Assembly (NCBI RefSeq): GCF_002940005.1
Contig: NZ_MDEF01000017.1
Origin: Xanthomonas hortorum
GTDB taxonomy: Bacteria; Pseudomonadota; Gammaproteobacteria; Xanthomonadales; Xanthomonadaceae
DNA length: 64,000 bases
Direction: 5' to 3' (one strand)
The notes beneath the pieces are model-generated. The model was not told the DNA's origin and ran no database searches. It worked only from the letters and a program-made list of their open reading frames with translations. Positions 60,324 through 64,000 of this stretch are shown here, piece by piece. The translations under genes and the position numbers were made by a program. Each line of letters starts with the position of its first letter. The stretch's first letter is position 1.

Positions 60324-60436
60324 GGAGATTGGGGATTGGCAATTCGGGATTGGAAAGCATAGCGGGTCCTACCTTGCGTCATCCGCTGATGCGGTACGCT
60401 TTCACGCATCTCCAATGTCCATTCCCGAATCCCGGC
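60324..60436. repeat. GGGATT-type repeats between pyrE and xthA
   Basis: GGAGATTGGGGATTGG / TTCGGGATTGG (60324-60353) face a complementary TCCAATGTCC / CCCGAATCCC set (60411-60436). The intergenic gap between the divergent pyrE and xthA genes is thus largely this inverted repeat. Confidence 0.65.
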
Positions 60437-60445
60437 TCTTCATCT

Positions 60446-61246
60446 ATGCGCATCATCAGTTTCAACGCCAACGGCCTGCGCTCGGCCACGACCAAGGGCT
60501 TCTTCGAGTGGTTCGCCACCCAGGACGCCGACGTGCTATGCGTGCAGGAGACCAAGGCTCAGGAGCATCAGCTGGCCGGGCCGAAATTCCTGCCCACCGG
60601 CTACAAGGCCTGGTTTCGCGACGCCAGCACCAAGAAGGGCTACAGCGGCGTGGCGATCTACAGCAGGCATGAGCCCGACGAAGTGCGCACCGCGCTGGGC
60701 TGGCCCGAGTTCGACGAAGAAGGCCGCTATATCGAAGCGCGCTTCGGCAACCTCAGCGTGGTGTCCTTCTATATTCCGTCCGGTTCATCGGGCGAGTTGC
60801 GCCAGGGCTACAAGTTCCAGGTGATGGAATGGCTGCGGCCGATCCTGGACGAGTGGCTGGCCAGCGGCCGGCAGTACGTGCTGTGCGGTGACTGGAACAT
60901 TGTGCGCACCGCGCTGGACATCAAGAACTGGAAGTCCAACCAGAAGAATTCCGGCTGCCTGCCTCCCGAGCGCGACTGGCTCAACGGCCTGTGCGCCGAC
61001 GCGCCGGAAGAAGCCAACGCCGCCAACGGCCGCGGCTGGATCGACACGTACCGCGTGCTGCACCCGCAGGGCGAGGATTACACCTGGTGGAGCAACCGCG
61101 GCGCCGCGCGCGCCAACAACGTCGGCTGGCGCATCGACTACCAGCTGGTCACCCCCTGGATGCGCGACAAGCTGCAACGCTGCGCGATCTACCGCGAACA
61201 GCGCTTCTCCGACCACGCCCCTTACATCGTGGATTACGCGGAGTGA
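60446..61246 (+). CDS. Exodeoxyribonuclease III
   Basis: A 266-residue AP endonuclease/exonuclease of the XthA type: ISFNANGLRS, VQETKAQ (Glu35, metal), GDWNI, and the C-terminal SDHAPYIVDY (His257). It repairs abasic sites. The ATG at 60446 gives the standard N-terminus. Its stop overlaps the ampG start. Confidence 0.96.
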   Translation: MRIISFNANGLRSATTKGFFEWFATQDADVLCVQETKAQEHQLAGPKFLPTGYKAWFRDASTKKGYSGVAIYSRHEPDEVRTALGWPEFDEEGRYIEARFGNLSVVSFYIPSGSSGELRQGYKFQVMEWLRPILDEWLASGRQYVLCGDWNIVRTALDIKNWKSNQKNSGCLPPERDWLNGLCADAPEEANAANGRGWIDTYRVLHPQGEDYTWWSNRGAARANNVGWRIDYQLVTPWMRDKLQRCAIYREQRFSDHAPYIVDYAE

Positions 61247-62610
61247 GCGGGGTCACCAAGCCACGTCGACGCTGGCAGCAAGTGCTGACCAACCTTCGCC
61301 AGCGCAAAGTGCTGACGATGCTGCTGCTGGGCTTCAGTTCCGGCCTGCCGTTGTACCTGGTTGGCAACACGCTCGGCTTCTGGATGCGCAAGGAAGGCAT
61401 CGATCTGAGCACGATCGGTTTCCTGTCCTGGGTTGGCCTGGCCTACACCATGAAGTTCTTATGGGCGCCGATTGTCGACAAGACGGACGTGCCGCTGCTG
61501 GGCCGGTTGGGGCGACGCCGCGGCTGGATGCTGCTATCGCAGGCGGTCGTAGCGATAGGTCTGGTTGGCATGGCGCTGGTCCAGCCCAAAGGCGGCCAGG
61601 TACTGGTGATGGGCATTGCCTGGGAACACCTGGTGGTGTTCGGCGTGATGGCGGTGGTGGTTGCCTTCGCCTCGGCCACACAGGACATCGTCATCGACGC
61701 GTGGCGTATCGAAAGTGCCGACAACAGCGAGCAGCTCGGCCTGCTGACCTCCGCGTCGGCACTAGGCTATCGCTCGGCCTTGTTAGTAACCGATGCGCTG
61801 ATCCTGATCATCGCCGCACGCGTCGGCTGGCAAGTCTCTTATGAAGTCATGGCAGCGCTGATGGTGCTGGGCGTGATCGCCGTGACGATGGCGGGTGAGC
61901 CGGCCCGCGAAATCATTGCCGTGCAAACACAGGCTGCTTCGCTGTGGACCCCGCGCGGGCTGTTCGACGCAATCGCCGGGCCGTTTCTTGCCTTTATTCG
62001 TGAGCATCGCAGCGGCGCAATCTTGATCCTGGTAGCCATCAGCGTCTATCGCATGGCCGATTTCGTGATGGGGCCGATGGCTAATCCGTTCTATGTCGAT
62101 CTTGGCCTTTCTGAAGATACCGTCGGCGCCATCCGCGGCTCGGTGGGGCTGGTTGCGACGTTCGTCGGCATTGCAGCGGCCGGTCTGGTCTCCGTGCGCT
62201 GGGGAGTGCTTGCGACATTGATGGTTGGCGCGGTGTTGGGTCCATGTTCGAATCTGGCATTTGCATGGTTAGCCTATGTCGGCCCGGACACGACCAAATT
62301 TGCAGTGGCGATGGCGATCGATAACTTCGCCAACGGCTTTGCCGGAACCGCGCTGATCGCCTACATGTCCAGCCTGACCAGCTTTGGCTATACCGCAACC
62401 CAGTACGCTTTACTGAGTTCGTTCTATGCCATGCCGGGGAAGGCACTGAAAGGCTTCTCGGGCTGGTCGGTCCAGACATTGTCACAGGGAGGAACCCTGC
62501 TGGAGGGGTACGCCTTGTTCTTCGTCGGGACAGCGCTGATTGCGATCCCCGTTGTGGTCCTGTGCGGGATGCTTATCCTGCAGCAGCGCCGGCATACTGC
62601 TGCGGCTTGA
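61243..62610 (+). CDS. Muropeptide permease AmpG
   Basis: A 455-residue MFS transporter with 12-14 predicted helices and the AmpG-typical GFSSGLPLYLVGNTLGFWMRKEG and RLGRRRGWMLLSQ segments. It imports GlcNAc-anhydroMurNAc peptides for cell-wall recycling. The start is a GTG (61243) overlapping the xthA stop (GTGA), so it is coupled. With anmK nearby it shows a peptidoglycan-recycling cluster. Confidence 0.92.
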   Translation: MSGVTKPRRRWQQVLTNLRQRKVLTMLLLGFSSGLPLYLVGNTLGFWMRKEGIDLSTIGFLSWVGLAYTMKFLWAPIVDKTDVPLLGRLGRRRGWMLLSQAVVAIGLVGMALVQPKGGQVLVMGIAWEHLVVFGVMAVVVAFASATQDIVIDAWRIESADNSEQLGLLTSASALGYRSALLVTDALILIIAARVGWQVSYEVMAALMVLGVIAVTMAGEPAREIIAVQTQAASLWTPRGLFDAIAGPFLAFIREHRSGAILILVAISVYRMADFVMGPMANPFYVDLGLSEDTVGAIRGSVGLVATFVGIAAAGLVSVRWGVLATLMVGAVLGPCSNLAFAWLAYVGPDTTKFAVAMAIDNFANGFAGTALIAYMSSLTSFGYTATQYALLSSFYAMPGKALKGFSGWSVQTLSQGGTLLEGYALFFVGTALIAIPVVVLCGMLILQQRRHTAAA

Positions 62611-62681
62611 CGGCCGCGGGTGGCCGCAGCGCTGCGGGATGATCGCCAACACGCCGGAAACCTTGCGAATAGGGAGTATGC

Positions 62682-62909
62682 ATGACCGATCTAGTATTGC
62701 GGGATATCGATCCATTGCTGGTAGACAGGATCCGTCGCATCTCCGTCGCACGCGGCTGGACCCAGCACCAGGCCGTGATGCATCTGCTCGAACAAGGCCT
62801 GTTCGCCAGCGAGTACGAAGTCACCGGCGGCCTGCAACATCCGGAAGTCGATGCCCTGGCCGAAGCGATCGCTGCCCTCAAGGCGCTGCCGGCGGGAAAT
62901 CATCCCTAG
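62682..62909 (+). CDS. Small hypothetical protein, possible ribbon-helix-helix
   Basis: A 75-residue protein starting MTDLVLRDIDPLLVDRIRRISVARGWTQHQAVMHLLEQGL; this beta-strand then two-helix pattern resembles Arc/CopG/MetJ ribbon-helix-helix DNA-binding proteins, but the C-terminal alanine-rich tail is not typical. AGGGAGT lies 7 bases before the ATG. Confidence 0.7.
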   Translation: MTDLVLRDIDPLLVDRIRRISVARGWTQHQAVMHLLEQGLFASEYEVTGGLQHPEVDALAEAIAALKALPAGNHP

Positions 62910-63169
62910 CACTGCACAACGCTCAGCCAGCGTTGCCTCGCGTGTGAATCCACCCGGCGCGACGATGATGTGCAACTGCGGATGGCTCGGTCAAAAGCCA
63001 TGCACATTGCCGAGAAGGGCTCAGGCTACGGCGCACTCGCCGGCTAGACTGCACACATCATCGCCACACCTGATTAGCTGGTTGAGCGCTGGTGAGAGTC
63101 GCCAGATGCAAGGGAGGGCATTTCAAGAAGCGAGGCCGGTGGCATCCGGATCGAGCCGATGCAGGCCGC

Positions 63170-64000
63170 TTACGCCGGATAAATCGCCCCCAACAATCGC
63201 GGCCCCGCCGCCCCGGTCACCGACGGTAGATTGGCCGCACGCCCCGCGATCAGCTCCGCCGCCAACCACGCAAACCCCATCGCCTCCAGATAATCCGGGT
63301 CCAGCCCATGCCGCGCGCTGGATTCCACCACCACGTTCGGCAACCGTGCCGCCAATCGCGCCATCAGCACCGGATTACGCACCCCGCCACCGCACACCAG
63401 CACCCGGCGGGTGTCGGGCTGCAGCCGCAACAACGCATCGGCCACACTGGCCGCAGTGAGTTCGAGCAGCGTCGCCTGCACATCGGCCGCAGCCAGCGCC
63501 ACGTTTCCTAAGGACTGCATCGCCTGCAACGCCCAGGCCAGATGAAACTGCTCGCGCCCAGTGCTCTTGGGCGGCGCCAGCGCAAACCACGGGTCGGCCA
63601 ACAACGCCTGCAGCAGCGCGGCATCAACCTGCCCACTGGCAGCAAATACCCCATCGGCATCGAACGGCGTGCCGTGCTGCTGCTGGCACCAGCTATCCAG
63701 CAACGCGTTAGCCGGGCCGGTATCGAAGCCCAGCACCGCGCCATTGCGCGGGATCAGCGTCAGGTTGCCGATGCCGCCCAGATTGAGCACTGCACGGTCT
63801 TCGTCGCCCGCGCCCAGCATGGCCAGATGAAACGCCGGCATCAACGGCGCGCCCTGACCACCGGCGGCCACATCGCGACGGCGGAAATCGGCCACCGTGG
63901 TAATGCCGGTGTGCTCGGCAATCCGGCTGGCATCGCCAATTTGCCAGGTGAAGGCTGGATCGGCCTTGGGCCGATGCCGAATGGTCTGCCCATGCGAGCC
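63170..64000 (-). CDS. Anhydro-N-acetylmuramic acid kinase AnmK (partial)
   Basis: The C-terminal 276 residues of AnmK; the gene continues beyond the right edge. Visible parts: GSHGQTIRHRP at the edge (nucleotide-binding GSHGQT), GQGAPLMPAFH, NLGGIGNLT, GFDTGPANALLD and VCGGGVRNPVLMARLA. AnmK phosphorylates and opens anhydroMurNAc from recycled muropeptides, in line with the nearby ampG. An internal GTG at 63895 is not a real start. Confidence 0.95.
   Translation of the reverse strand, partial: GSHGQTIRHRPKADPAFTWQIGDASRIAEHTGITTVADFRRRDVAAGGQGAPLMPAFHLAMLGAGDEDRAVLNLGGIGNLTLIPRNGAVLGFDTGPANALLDSWCQQQHGTPFDADGVFAASGQVDAALLQALLADPWFALAPPKSTGREQFHLAWALQAMQSLGNVALAAADVQATLLELTAASVADALLRLQPDTRRVLVCGGGVRNPVLMARLAARLPNVVVESSARHGLDPDYLEAMGFAWLAAELIAGRAANLPSVTGAAGPRLLGAIYPA

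Overview
The window is a high-GC chromosomal segment that reads as a Xanthomonas genome (gamma-proteobacteria, Xanthomonadales). The evidence is the gene content (DUF3182/esterase pair, KdkA-like kinase, radC-coaBC-dut-algC block, parAB beside a Cdd1-like gene) and the interspersed intergenic repeats typical of xanthomonads. Species cannot be fixed from the sequence alone. No rRNA, tRNA, CRISPR array, prophage or intact insertion sequence was seen. One ambiguous base (N) lies at 25251.

Layout. 0-9 kb: a catalase-like peroxidase/cytochrome b561 pair, an M17 aminopeptidase, a HAD phosphatase, a PerM-type permease, a three-gene membrane-stress operon (DUF883 / holin-like DUF1469 / small protein) and a periplasmic HtrA protease. 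9-16 kb: a histone-H1-like Lys/Ala repeat protein, a DUF3313 lipoprotein, an OmpR-type two-component system, a TIGR01777 epimerase, a DUF4142 lipoprotein and small hypotheticals. 16-25 kb: a translationally coupled DUF3182/hydrolase pair, a glycine-zipper protein, a fatty-acid desaturation locus (FabR/DesT-like repressor divergent from reductase and desaturase, with a palindrome between them) and a CSS-EAL phosphodiesterase. 25-37 kb: lipocalin, comM-ubiK, glnB, a secreted GH84 hexosaminidase, a Kdo-kinase-like protein, an outer-membrane barrel, a PH/SHOCT protein and the polyamine genes speE and speA.

37.3-44.9 kb is the most accessory-looking part. A 950-bp AT-richer leader precedes a single-module NRPS (C-A-T-TE), an overlapping GT1 glycosyltransferase and an OafA-type acyltransferase. 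This set could build a small glycosylated, acylated amino-acid conjugate. My manual reading of the A-domain pocket suggests glycine. I do not recognise it as a characterised pathway, and it is the best candidate here for an undescribed system.

45-64 kb is mostly conserved: SDR, SPOR protein, argS, radC, coaBC-dut-algC, a degenerate REP-associated transposase-like gene, and a UDP-glucuronate 4-epimerase / polyprenyl-phosphate glycosyltransferase / LAB_N trio that could supply lipid-linked galacturonic acid for LPS. These are followed by a Cdd1-like gene, parAB, pyrE, xthA-ampG and the 3' part of anmK at the right edge.

Several dispersed repeat families occupy the intergenic spaces: a ~170-bp hairpin element (three copies), a second hairpin element, CCTTCTCCC-type palindromes, and GGGATT-type short repeats.
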